This document shows, one piece after another, positions 51,125-63,400 of a DNA stretch of 64,000 nucleotides. The notes under the pieces are model-generated. The model saw only the letters and a list, made by a program, of their open reading frames with translations. It was not told where the DNA came from and made no database searches. How positions within the stretch are numbered: the stretch's first letter is position 1; each line of letters opens with the position of its first letter. Position numbers and translations under genes: made by a program. Location: assembly GCA_027604505.1 (NCBI GenBank), contig JADIIX010000064.1:1-64000 (forward strand). Reading direction: 5' to 3'. This DNA comes from Gonapodya sp. JEL0774. Its lineage: Eukaryota > Monoblepharomycota > Monoblepharidomycetes > Monoblepharidales > Gonapodyaceae.

Positions 51125-52524
51125 TCAAATTCCACGGTCGGAACTGGAGCGCTGCCGGTGTGTATCGTTGGTATGAGAATCACACCGCGGACGCTTCTTG
51201 TTGCGTTCAGGCGGAGGTGACTCAGAACTATCCCGCTCACTGGAGGAGGTGGAATAAGATCGACGGCGGCGATAGCTTGACTCGCTTGACTCTAGCGGCG
51301 TGCCTAAACGTTCCAGGATGGAACGTCTCCGCGGTTCATCGATATCTTTCACAGCAATGGGCTGTGGGGCAAGCGGGCCGAGGCGATACAAAATAGAAGG
51401 GCGATGCGGTGATGTCGAACTGTTGGTGTCAATGGAGGAATGACTTGGGTTCTCGAATCGAGCGGCAGTCCGCTTCCCATAACCCGATGCGGAGGGATCA
51501 AGCGCTCCATTGGTGGCGGTTGCACATGAGCAAGGTGACCAGTCGCCGTGCTGGGCGACCTACCGTTTATTATGAGTCCGTGCTCTGACATTTTTGGGAT
51601 GTTGGAAGTGTTGATCGTGTAATCTTGTCCCAACAACTTTCTCGGAATTGGTTGATTCATCATTAGCACCCGGCGACCAATCGGGGTTGAACTTGCTGGA
51701 AAGAGGGTTGGGCGTTGTCCACTCTGACGTTGAAGGATCGAAATTCGAGACGGAGGAAGGGGAATGGGGATTTCCGTGGAAACTGAATGCTTTGGCGTTT
51801 TGAGCTTCGGTTGCGCACTTCGCAGGGATGGAACGGCCGCGGAAGGTGGTGTGACTGGCTCTTGTTAAACAGAATGTTGGGTCAAATCCATCGGCGGGAA
51901 GATCGGTCGAAGAGTGGCTGTGTCACGCGGCGCAACTTCAACATCCTGTGTGAATTGTTCTAATGGAGTTTCGTGCTCCTGGGGAGTCGGGCTGTTTGGT
52001 GCGGTAATATCTCCGTTAGAATTGGCTGGGTGTGGTGGAACCAACAGTGCGTTAAGGTCATCTGGTGGTTGGTCCTCCTCCCCAATCTCACGGTTTGGCG
52101 CAATTGGTTGAGTTGGCGGTGCGTGCGAAGACTCGGGTCGGACGGTTGACGTTGCGACTTCCGGCTGCTGATCGAGCCCAGCACTCGAGAGGAGTGATGA
52201 GGGTGGGTCATCTGCAACCTCGAAAGATTCCTGATCTCATATAGTGCGCTTATGAGGGATGCTTGAAGCTTTTCCAAGCGCTAGCAGTTCTGCGGTGTGT
52301 GATACTGAAACAGAGAAATGCTGATGTGGGAACTAACGAGCTCCCCACGCGAGATTCCTCCCGAGACTACTTGCTGGTAAATATCAAGCGCGAGGAACCA
52401 GTTGTCAGGTTATGAGGGGGAAGAAGCCGCCCATGCTGGAAGCCCAGTCGATTTGTTGTGTGTATTCCGTGAGTATGGAAGGCCTGACACGGTCATAGAG
52501 ACTCGCTCCATCCCAAGGTCTCAT
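51125..52524 (-). CDS. Ser/Pro-rich protein of unknown family, with an apparent frame break
   Basis: Minus-strand coding blocks can be chained. A start at ATG 52524 gives MRPWDGASLYDRVRPSILTE and ends at a UGA (52405-52407). The frame shifted by one then reads DNWFLALDIYQQVVSGGIS. After a likely intron (GTGGGG donor) comes an acidic/Pro-rich block (QESFEVADDPPSSLL), then two introns of about 66 and 59 bases that remove in-frame stops, then PVTPPSAAVPSLRSAQPKLK and RPSILYRLGPLAPQPIAVKD. The C-terminus has RRRSILERLGTPLE and an Arg/Ser-rich tail (SYRRRRSYSTSSSERDSSE). I do not recognise the family; the SILERLG-type motif and RS tail recall RNA-associated proteins. All splice joins are my reading; the first frame break is not explained by an intron. 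Confidence 0.45.
52405..52410 (-). other. Apparent +1 frame break at a UGA codon
   Basis: Two coding-like segments meet here in different frames. The upstream frame ends ..Pro-Leu-Ile-Thr-UGA; skipping one base at the stop gives Asp-Asn-Trp-Phe-Leu. No AG acceptor or GT donor lies between them, so splicing does not explain it. Either one extra base in the assembly, a disabled gene, or recoding. Confidence 0.45.
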
Positions 52525-52736
52525 AATCGTTGTTCTTGTGGTCGAGAAGCAGATTTTTAGTGGTCGTCGTTACTGGCCGGTTGGAGTAGAGGTGGCGAGC
52601 AGAAGCAATGGAATGGCGGAGGATACCTGTGATACCTTGGGTGACAGACGAATCACAAACTCGGGCTTCATGTCCACTCATGTTGACGAAAGGAGAACCG
52701 AGAAGTCCAAAAAGCTCAATTTTGAGAGGGTATTGT

Positions 52737-55700
52737 TTACATGATTGCGAAAGTAGGACTACAAATACAGTGCTTGACAGGGAATGGTCTGCTTTGACCA
52801 GAAAGGTACGTGACTTGGTGGTATGTCGATGCTTACGTGTGAGGGAGCTGTCGAAGTCTCTCAATTTCACGGTCTCGCAAAGCTAAGACTTTCTTGGTGG
52901 TCTCCAGGTCTCTTGTCAGAAGTTGGTATGACGAATAAATGTTGTCGGCATGGTCCGCGTTGGTCGATCGACGAATCTACACAATCGCAGTTCATTGGGA
53001 CAGAATGAGGTTAACAATATGCATGTTTCTCGATTTAGGTGCACTGGCTGAAAAAGAAGGGAGAAAATCACCTCAAATTGTCGTTGGGCCTCCAGGTATT
53101 CCGAACGCAAGTTCTTGAGATCCTGGTTTTCCAGATGAATCGCTGTGTGTATTTGGGAAAGCAAGAGTCACTGCTAGCCATTTTCAGTGTACCCAGTTTG
53201 ACTCACCATCGATGTGTGGTTTCAAAGTTCCCACCAGGCTCTTCATCGTCAAGTTCTCCTTTGAAAGCGACTTAACCTCCTCCTCCAGCCGCCTATTCTC
53301 CTCCACTAATCCCATTAGCGCAGATTCCGATCCGGGGCCCGAGGAAACTGTCCGCCGTTGTCTGATACCTCTCGATTCTGAAAGCTTGAAGCGTCCAAGC
53401 TCCAGCTTCAAAACCTTGTTCTCCTGTTGTAGAGATGCCACTTGGCTTTGTATGGCTTGTATGGTGTCAGTCTGCACTAGATCTCGAGCACTCGAAGCTG
53501 ACGAAAGGTCCGCGAGTGTTGCCGAAGAGTTTCCTAGTTGTGAAACCGCTACCGACGTCTCCTCTCTGGCCTTCTGCATTGCAGCTTCCAAGCGAGCGAT
53601 CTCTTCTTGGAGAGCGCTAGCTTCTTGTACTCGGAATTGAGAAACAGAAAGTTCCTCCCGGACTGACCGCACTTGCCGTTCCAGCTCCTTTTTGTCCGCC
53701 TCCCGACCTTCGCGCATCACTTCCAACTGTTCCTGCATGTTGCTCATTCGGTGCTCGAATGCTTCTCTCTCTGCTTGCGCCTCCGTAGTAGCAGAGTGCA
53801 AATCGCTAGTGAGCTTACGAACCTCAATCTCACGTCTTACCTTCTCTTGCTCAACGAGAAGAGTGGTAGACTGCAGAGCTAAATCTTTCCGCTGAATCTC
53901 GGCAACAAGCTCCACTCTGACCCTTTCTGCTTCCAGCCCACTCTGTTCCACGAGCTCCCTCAAACTTTCAATCTCTTGCTGCTTTTCTCGGAGAAGAAGA
54001 GTAATTTTATCTTTGGCCTCCCTCATCTTTATTTCCAGTCCTCGAGACACCTCCAACCGTTCCTTTTCCGCATCGTCCACAGCCCGACGCAGACGCTCAA
54101 TCTCAGCTTTGGCATCATGAAGCTCATTCTCAACGGACAGTTGCTTCGAGGTAAGATCACGCTCTCGCGATTCGTGGTACGCGATCTGCTCCTCAAGGTT
54201 TGCGATGTGAACGGAGGACATGGCCCTTTCATCTCCAGCGTCAGCGGAAAGTTGGGCAATTTGGGCTCTCGCATCTTCCGCAATTTTCCTGAGCCGACAA
54301 ATCTCTTCCTCGGAAGAGAGTTGTAGAGCAGAGTAGCGAGCGTCTAGCTCACTAAAGGAAGCCTACGTACAACACGGTGCAAAATGAGAGCCCGAGCGAA
54401 AATATGGGCCACAACGAAGCTTCCTACCTGTACATCCGCCAACTCTGTCAGAGCGCCTCTCGTCGTCCCAAGTTCCAGGGTAGCCTCACTCAATCTTTGT
54501 TCGAGGATGGCGACATTGTCCCGTAAGTTAGACTCCATCACAGACCATGCAGTCGACTTTCGGGTCAAATCATCTCGATAGTGAGAAATTTGTCGCTCGT
54601 AATTGGTTTTCGCGTCTTCGGCTTCTTCGCACAATCTGGACACACGAGCCTCCAGGGTTGATCGCTCCTGTTCAACAAGATTCAGCTTCATCGCAAGATT
54701 TCCTTTTAGCAATCGTTCCATCGCTAGATCTTCCACCAGGCTCGCAACTTTCTCAGTCGTCTCCTGCACATCATTCGCGGTTCGCTGAGCCAGTGTAGTT
54801 GAGTCAGCCAGTTGCTGTTCCAGCAACGCCAATCTTGATTGATAATCCGCTTCCGTGATGGTCCAATCTTCACGGAGTCGGGCAATCTCAGATCTCAAGT
54901 GCTCGTTCTCGATGCTCATAGTCAAAACTGCCCTGTCTTCTTCACCTGACGCCGTTCTATCGTCCGAATCCGAATTGTTGTCACAGATTATCCCCACACC
55001 CCCTGCCTCCGCCAGTGTGGTCTGAGCTTCTTTAAACTCATCGGTTGAAGTCCTAAGCCTTTCAGATTCACCCTTGAGTAGGTGGTCGAGTCGGTCCAAC
55101 TGATCTCTCTGGTCTCGCCACAATTCTTCGAGCTCCGCAGCCCGGGTTTCGCTGGAAACTAGCTGAGCTCGCAATTCAGCATTCAACACCATCAAGTCAG
55201 ATAGAGGTGTCAGCTGACTCTCTTTATCAGCGTCGAAATCTGGATCCCATTCACCAATGGCGTCAGCAATTCCTTGCACGGCATCGTGACTTCCACGTAA
55301 ATACTCTGTGGAGCGACTGAGAGTCGCTCCTTCATCCCTCAAAAGACTTTCAAGGTGTTTCAAGTCCTCCTTGTGGGCTTCCAGCAGTGTGTTCACCTCC
55401 GTGCATCGAGTCTCGCTCGCCGACAACCGAGCAATCAAATCCGCATTTTCTTCAGAAAGCGATGCAATCTGGAGCGACAAAGCATCAACTTCGGTAGCAT
55501 ACCTCGCGCTTAGCTCCGTATCCCCCATACCGTCCTTATTCTTCGTGTTATCAGCAGTTTGTTCCGTCTCACGCAGCCGCTCAACAAGCTCATTCCTCTC
55601 CAGTTCTAGTTCATCTGCCCTCTCAGCTAACTCAGTTGCCCGTGCCTCAGTTTCCTTCGCCAACTCCGAGAGGGCTTTGGCGTGTTCTCGTATATCATTG

Positions 55701-58700
55701 AGTTCGGAGATCTGCCCTTCCAATAATTCTTCACGCTCTAATGCATTTCGTAGTTGCTCCTCTAATTCCATTACTTTCTGCTCCACCACTCGAGACTGCA
55801 TCTCGAGACTCCATTCATCACCTTTCTTCAGGGAGTAATCGAGAGAACCGCTATCAGGCAAGTCCAAGTCCTCATCCAATCCATCCCAACCGTTTTGAAT
55901 CTCTGCTCCGTTGTTCTGCGGCACAAGCTCAGTTTGCGCTGGGCAGGCAACATCAACGGCTTGTGAACTCGACTCTCCAGCATATTTGGGGACAGGGTCA
56001 TACTGCGCCAAGACACGTGCCAATTGATCTTCAAGCTCCGCGACACGTACTTTGAGCGCTACGATCTCGTCGCTAGCATCAATCGTTCCCTGTGGGACTG
56101 GCTCATTCACCGCCTCCTCTTCTGTGGACAATGCTCCATCCAAGTCCAGATCTTGCGAATCTAAATCCCATCCATTCGCACTTGGTGCGTGCCGAGGGGT
56201 GCTAGGATCGCTGTTTTGCTTTCTTGAATCCTTTGATTCGTCATCTGTAACATCCACTACCGGGCGTTGTCCTAGTTCGGCCCTTCTCTCGGCATCTAAC
56301 ATCCTCAGTGTTACCTTCGCTAGCTCTGCTTCCAAGTCTACTAATCGCTCTTCCAAATGTACATCTCTTCGCCACCCGCCCTTCGTCTCCTCTTCCCCAG
56401 CGTCATTCTGCGGCTGAGGAAGCGACAGGGGCGATGCGGGAGGTCCAGCATAGCCTATCAATCCAGGAGTGATCGCGGAAACAGCAAGGGTCCCTGGTGT
56501 TGAGGCCGAAAGTTCAGCGCGGAGAATTGTGGCATCTCGCCTCGCTGCAGCAAGCTCCACTTTGCCAGCCTCCACTTCTCCCTCCAAAACGTCCACCGCT
56601 GTCTTCAACTTGACCACTTCCACGACCACTTCCTCCCTGGCCTTCTCTGCAGCTTCTCTACCACTTCGTTCCCCTTCCCATCTTTCCACTGCCTCCCGCA
56701 ATGCGTCTTCCATTTCTTGGACTTCCTCGCGCGCTGCGGCAAGGTCCCGCTCGAGCGATGTAATGCGGCGGAGGAGGTCCCGCTGTGGAAGAAGTGCCGA
56801 GGGCGATTGTGGGGCAGAGCGGACTTGGAGTGCAGGGAGTGTTGGTGACGTGATCGGAGTCAATGACGAACTCGACGTGGCAGCTAATGCTGTTCTCTGT
56901 TGCTGTTCGGCTACTTCTGCACGCTTGCGTTGCACCACCAATTCCTCCATGGATTGCTCGACCTTTTGCTTGAGCATCGCCGCTTGCTGACGCGCGACCA
57001 GTGTTGCCTCTTTCTCTTCCGCGAGTTTGAGTTCCAACTCCGCCACCCGTCTATCAACAACCATTTTCTCCGCCAATTCTCCCTTGCTCCGCTCAACGAG
57101 CAATTTCAGTCTGTCCGCTTCTTCGCGAGCCAAGCGCGAGGCTTCGTTTGCCCCAACGACTCTCCGCTCTGCCTCCTTTAATCGCCTCTCTGCCCCTTCT
57201 CTCGCCTTCTGAGTTTCCTCGGTCCGCATCTCTGCCTCCTCCCGCTCAGCAACGGCCTCGTCCTTCTGCTTTCGCGCCTCCACCACCTCTCGCTGGGCCT
57301 CCTCAGCTCTCCTCTCAGCCCTCTCCAACTTTAACTTCACATCCTCTGCAAATTTCCGTTCTCTGGCCGCAGCCGCCCGTTCTGCAACTGCCTCCCGCTC
57401 TGCTCTCGCGACTCGTTCCTCGAGGGCCTCACACCTTTCCTCTATGGCCGAGAAATCGGTCTGTGCTTGCGCCAAATCTGCTTTTACCTGTTCCAATTCT
57501 TGATGGACCTCGCTCAGTTCCTCGCGGGCTTCATGACGCTCGCTTCGTGCCTGCTCAGCTTCCTCGTATGCCCGTTCAACCTTTCTTCTCGACGCCTCCA
57601 CCTCTGCTTTCACCCCTTCCAGCTCTCCTTCCAGGACCTTCACTCTTCCCTCCATCTTACCACATCTCCGTTCGGCATCCATGACCAGCTCCCTCGCCTC
57701 AGCCGCCTCCTCTCCAGACTGTTCCATCTCACCCTCAAGGCCTGCCACGCGGAGTTCCAATCCCGCACATCTCGCAAGGGCAGCGTCACGAGATGCAATA
57801 AGCTCAGCTTCACGGATGTTGCTGGTTTGGGCCTGGTCGATCCGTGCGGTGAGCTCGGCAACCGCGGTTCGACTAGCATCCAACTCCCCTGCCAACTTAT
57901 CCCGCTCCCTCTCAGCCGCGTCCGCCCGCATATTTTCTCTGTGTGCGGCCAGCTCCAACTGGGTACATTGCTCCTCCAGCGCTCTCCTCCGCTCCGTCTC
58001 CGTCCTAGCCTCCTCTCTCGCACGGTCAGCGGCTTCCTCACTTCTCTCTGCGTCCCCCCGTGCCTCCTCTGCCCTGGCCTTCCACTGCGCAATTTCTTCC
58101 GCAGCCGTCGCCGCGGTATGCTCCGCACCAGCCGCGCGATGCTCGGCCCTCTGCGCCGCATGATCCGCGGCCTTGGCCCGCTCCTCAACCGCGCGGTTCT
58201 CAGAGCGAAGTTGGGCGATTTCCGCGCGGGCGAGACGGAGAGCATGAGTTGCGTCCGAAAGATGAGAGAGTGAGAGTGAGGAGGCGAGCCGGGCAGTGGC
58301 AAGTGGGTCCGAGGACGGCGAAGGGGGTTGGTGAGTAGTTGAGGTGGGAGAATGTGAAATGGGGGCCGGGGATGGGAGCTACGGGTCAAGAGAGGGGAGA
58401 GTAATGGTGGTTATGTTTGAGGCTCTGGGTAAAAACAGATGGAGGGAAAGAGAGCAACAGCGCGGAGAGATTGTTCCTCTCCGACATTTCATTTCCACCG
58501 GGTCCATCCTGACAGGGACCCACCTTTCCATTCCCACTATCCCCATGAGAGTTTCTGCGAGAGTGAGATCCCATTCCCATTGCCACACTCGCGCGTGGAG
58601 ATACCTGCGACGAAGCCGACAGGCGGCGAGCCTGGGTGGAAGGCGACCCTGGCAGATGTGGCACCGAGGAAGATGGAGAGTGCGGGACCGATTTTGGTTG

Positions 58701-59333
58701 GGGTTTTGATTTGACGGGAAATGTGCTGGAGGGTGATGGAGGAAGGCGAGAAGAGGAAGGTGAGGAAGTGTGTATGGAGGAACGGTGGGAAGGTGAGGCA
58801 GCTGAAGGGGAAGAAACTAGCTTCTGAGAATGAGCCGTTGAAGGAGAGGTAGAGAGGGGGGGTGGAGGCGGTGCACGATTCGCACGGGTTGCCGGAGAAG
58901 TGCGAGGGATTGGTGAAGGGGAGGTCGGGGCAGTTGGTGGGGGTTTGCTTGCGGCGAGAGGGGATGGCGTTGGCAGCGGCAGCGCCAGTGGCAGCAGAGA
59001 GGGTGGGCCAAATGGTGCCGAAGGCGATGTTTGCGATACGAATGACTCTGTAGTCATATCAAAAGTATCTGCGAAATCGACCTCTTCGACCTCTTCTTGA
59101 GCCGGGACTCGAGCTTCGACTTTTTCCATCACAACAGCAACTTCTCGTTCCAATTGTTCGTTTGATTTTTCCTCGGTTGCCCCCTCCTCCGCACTTTCGA
59201 ACCCATCGTCTGACTCGGATTCCCAGAGGCCGACGCTCCCCAGACTGCGAGCACTGCTGCTCCGCGATATCATTGACGCCCGACGGGGTCTCGATGCAGA
59301 CGGGCTCCCAGCTGTTCTCCCATGCGACGCCAT
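52737..59333 (-). CDS. Giant coiled-coil protein (about 2,049 residues)
   Basis: Six minus-strand exons, 59333-58524, 58378-54428, 54362-53207, 53142-53072, 52976-52837 and 52758-52737, join in frame. Residues 1-300 are Ser/Pro-rich and disordered, with a short acidic motif EEVDFADTFDM. From about residue 310 nearly to the end the protein is heptad-rich coiled coil (EEQARSERHEAREELSEVHQ style runs), broken near 890-1000 by acidic linkers such as NGWDLDSQDLDLDGALSTEE. There is no motor, kinase, GRIP or membrane segment that I can see. The layout resembles golgins, centrosomal/basal-body proteins or intermediate-filament-like scaffolds; a flagellum-bearing fungus would need such basal-body proteins, but that is only a guess. 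The terminal tiny exon is the least certain. Confidence 0.75.
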
Positions 59334-60449
59334 TCCGAGAGTCCTGGTTCACAAAATGGGAACTATGTACGATGCCTTTGTGGAATGTCTGTCCGCTCCT
59401 TTTGTTGCGATTTTCGCCGAAGATGGCGATACCTCGAACGAGTTTGGTGTATCGTCGAGCTCAGACTCGTCCAGCTGCAAGTGTAGCTTAGTTTTGGGGG
59501 GGGGGGCAGTGGGGGTGTGCTGTGTGATGGTTAATTTGCATCCCGAGACTTGTTGACCACCCCAATGATTCTGCCATTGAACCAAAGATTCCAATTTTAG
59601 AACCTTACTTGCTGTCGGCATTGATGTTTTGGCTCACGCAGCAATACCTAGGTATAGCTACTCTCGTTGTTTGGTCTCTATTTCTGGGTAACGACTGGAG
59701 ATGCCGAGTTTATCGATCTGGTGTGACATGTCATTTTATGTAAGTAATCGGAAACAGTTGCTTACTTAGAAACGCATGAGTGTCTATGTGCAGCTTGGGA
59801 GGGGTTCCATGGGCGAGATGGGAAGATGCATAAACGAACAAGCAACGTTCACAATTCGCCACAACCTGCCGACAAAATCAATCACATGAATTAATTGTAC
59901 TATAGATAATAATCCCAATTTTGTCAGACTTATACAGTGGCTGGCTGCACGGCCACCTTGGTGATCTTCCCTACAATGACACCAGGCTGTGCCGCATGTG
60001 GATGATGTACTCTTTCCGCGGTGCCACACTTGCAGTTGTTTTGTTTGGCAGTAGTGAAGGAGCGGGACGGTGGAAAACACGATAATTACGTGGCCCTACT
60101 TGGGAGTAGCAAACCGCACAGTCTGCAACCGTTTCTGTTCACTTACAGACACGTCGAGCAGTTTGAGAGTGCGGAGCAAGGTGTTCCATATGAATCCGGT
60201 CAGTGGTTCTCCCTTCGCATCACCTTTGATCACACTCACTTTATTTATCTACACAAGATTGAGCGAGGAAGTGTTCAGAAAGTGTGTATAGATTCTTGTC
60301 TAGAATAGTTTACAGTCAGGGTCGAACGACTTATGGTACAAGGTGATAGTACACAAGTAGTGGGGAAACTTCGTCGTGCTGTGCACACCGAGTAGGCACA
60401 AGAATGAATTTCTTGGTATTCCCTGGTCACATTCCGCCTCGTCTCCTCC
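59334..60449. other. Region with ambiguous coding potential
   Basis: Upstream of the giant coiled-coil gene and downstream of the TmcB-like gene. At 59496-59506 there is a run of 11 G. Between about 59940 and 60310 both strands have plausible frames: plus-strand 60021-60308 (95 codons), and on the minus strand a block reading LTGFIWNTLLRTLKLLDVS then CGTAERVHHPHAAQPGV before a TAA at about 59937. I cannot decide which, if either, is expressed. Confidence 0.4.
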
Positions 60450-63400
60450 CTAATCCTCTTCACCGACCGACGCTCCTCCACTTTGAATGAGCCTTGACAG
60501 CTTGTCGGGAACAGGCTGCCCCATCACCGGCAGCACATGAACAAGCGTAACAACTGTTTCCATCTCAGTTTCATGACCGGCTATCAGTTTCCTGTAAATG
60601 AACACATAGAAGACTGCAAACATCGCGATGCTCAGAACAAAGAGAGCCAATGAAATGGAAAGAGCCAGAGAATTGTCCTGAGGGAGCCAGCGCTTCAGAA
60701 TAAGTTGATCCACGAGAATCAATCCAGAGACAATGTCGTTTTGCTGGCGGGTGTGACATTTGAACAGTTCAACGAAACCACAAACCAAACTTCCAGACCG
60801 GTATGAACTCACAACAGCTTCCATAAAAAGTAGTCGATCATCGACAAAGTTATGAGTGGCTCTCAGAGCATTGATCTGGGAATTGTGACATTTTTATTCA
60901 TTGTCCGGGAGAATATACTGACAGCGACTGACCATCAAAAAGGCTTTTGCACTTCGAATGTAGTCTGAAATCTGTGTGTGCACAATAAGATCATTTGACA
61001 TTAGAAACCATCCTTATCTTTGCAGGCACTGAAATACGTACTATCTGGTCCACAGGACTGATCACCTCCTGATACGTGTACCCAATGGAAGCATTGAAGT
61101 TACGAACATCCGGATTACAGCCAACGTCCGAGGAGCATCCAAAACCTTCAAGAATGGTGTTAACAATAGGAATGCTTGTCGTTGGAGTGATCTCCTTGTC
61201 GCCGTGGCCAGTTACAGCATTTTTGTGTAGAGCCTCGAACTTCGTGATGCTGTATGGTGAACAAAATAATGAGCACTTAAACTATGTACACAACATTCCC
61301 AGCTCACTAGTTTTTTAAGTGCATCTCGGGTTCTCCAAAGGTCCACGTCGAGTTATCTGTTGACGAAAGGCGACGGGACAATCTACGATATCCCCTGATA
61401 CAATGATGTACAGACTAACCTCCGATCAGCACTTCATATCCCAGGGTTCGTGTCATCTGGGACATGAATTTCCGACCACCAGTGTAATTTACGAGCTAGC
61501 ACCGTCATCAAAATCGGATCTGTCAAGAACTGGACACCAAATCTCACAATACAGCCACGCTCTCACCTGGACATAAGCAGCATTTATGGGGAGACGAATA
61601 ATGGCCGGAACCAGAATCGCGCATGCGCATGCGTAGAAGGCAAACAGCGACAGGCCCAAGTGCCATATGTCCTTTCTTCTTCGTCCCATTCGGATCGCAT
61701 CTTCCTAAGGAGTCACGATTTTTCTTCAGCCTTTTGTTAAAGTGCAAATGAAAACTATTTTCGCGGGCGGAACGTGTCTTACCTGTGATGTAGGAGCGTT
61801 CTTAGAATCCGCAATGTCTTCGGTTAAAAACTCCAGCTGTTCATCAATTACGAGGAGGATCTCGTCAATAGACTTCTTCGATATCGCAGGAAGATATTTC
61901 AAGTAGCCTTTTGATTTAACGCCTCGTTCAATTTGCACTCAAGGAGACAAGCCCAAGTGTATATTTACGGAGTTGCGTGTTCCGGACTTCACGTAGAAGC
62001 GGGACCCTTTCAGAAAACAACAATCAAAACTCTTGTGGGACATCAATATTTGCAGTGCTCGATACAAACCAGACAAATGCAATGTTTAGAATACCGAACA
62101 CAATCAAGGCAACCAAGGTCACCTGGTTGACAGCGAGAGTAAGTAGTTAAGTTTTCCAATTTACGAAGGAAATAAAAGGCAAACTCATACCCAGAGTACG
62201 AGAAGCTCATTCACGACCATGGTGCCGAAGTCCGTCTGCCCAACGTCACAAACCGCTGAGAAACGGGGGCGAAAAATGATCCAAAAGGCACCCTTTCAAT
62301 CCTTAACAATATTTTACGATGGTTTCTGAGCTTACCTTTCAAGTTTTCCCCAATAGTTATTACGCTAGATGTTTGTCCGTTTGTCAATACGCATTTCATA
62401 AAACGATAATCGCTTATGATTCAAGCTGGCGACTTACTTGTCGACCAAAAACCTGATTCGATAATCTTCAGTGGGTGGAAATCGTTGGAAAAAGGTGATT
62501 TCTGCATTTCGTGTGCACCTTTCAGACGAGCTCGGCATTGAGAAGTCAACGGCTCACCTTCAGCCAAAAGCTTTCGAACATACTCATTGACAACGTTCGC
62601 AAGCTCAAATTGGTTTATGTACGCAACTTCCGGTGCGGCGGGATTCCTGACCCCGGTGATTTGGTAGTACATTCTCACTTGCACGATATTTTCCAGATCC
62701 GCGCTCCTTTGAAGGACATAAGGTAAGCTAACATTCCCAAGATAATTATTCTGCTTTGTTAGGTCTTGTTTCCATTTCTGGTAGTTGGCGGAATCCCCGA
62801 CATTTCCGAAATAGGACATTAAGCGTGCTGCTTGAACGGCTGCCACAGCTGTACGACCTATTTCAGTGGTCGTTAAGAACGCATCCACGCCCGATGCCAC
62901 TGAATTGATTGAGACATTGATATCACAAGGTGGAGATGGAAACAAAGTCTTATACTGCCACCGAACGCACCGGATGCAAAAACGGAGTTTGTGTACACAA
63001 TTGCAAAAGCAGCAAGGGCTACACAAAGAATCGAGAGTGCTTTCAGCCGGTTCTCGAACTTCTGGGGTACTTGGATCAGTCTCGTAACGAATTCACTGCG
63101 CATTACCCGTGCTCTCCGAGCTTCACGGCTCTCACTGGTCTGACTCGATCCTCCACCATGAGAGCTGGCTGTCTTTCGGGAAACCGGCCCGTGAACGATA
63201 GCTTTAGTCTGCTTACGATTGGCATTCGAGTTCTCCCTACGACTCCCTTCATTGCGCAAATTCGTTTGGATTTCTTGTGTTGATAGTGCCTCTTCAGTAG
63301 TGGGAGCATGAAGATCCACCGAAACAGTAGTGTAGCTTCGGCTTCGGTCATCTTTCAACATCCTCGATTCATTGGGATCGGGTGATTCATCTCCTTCATC

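Noticed and set aside
50932-51396. Plus-strand frame of 154 codons
   Set aside because: It is antisense to the Arg/Ser-rich end of the minus-strand gene, and its composition is what that overlap would produce.
51865-51870. In-frame TAA suggesting a pseudogene at 51.1-52.5 kb
   Set aside because: A 66-base intron (donor GTGACA, acceptor ..AACAAG) removes it and keeps frame; only the UGA at 52405-52407 remains unexplained.
57148-57684. Pro/Ser-rich plus-strand frames over the giant coiled-coil gene
   Set aside because: They are complements of Glu/Ala/Arg-rich heptads; such shadows are expected opposite GC-rich coiled coil.
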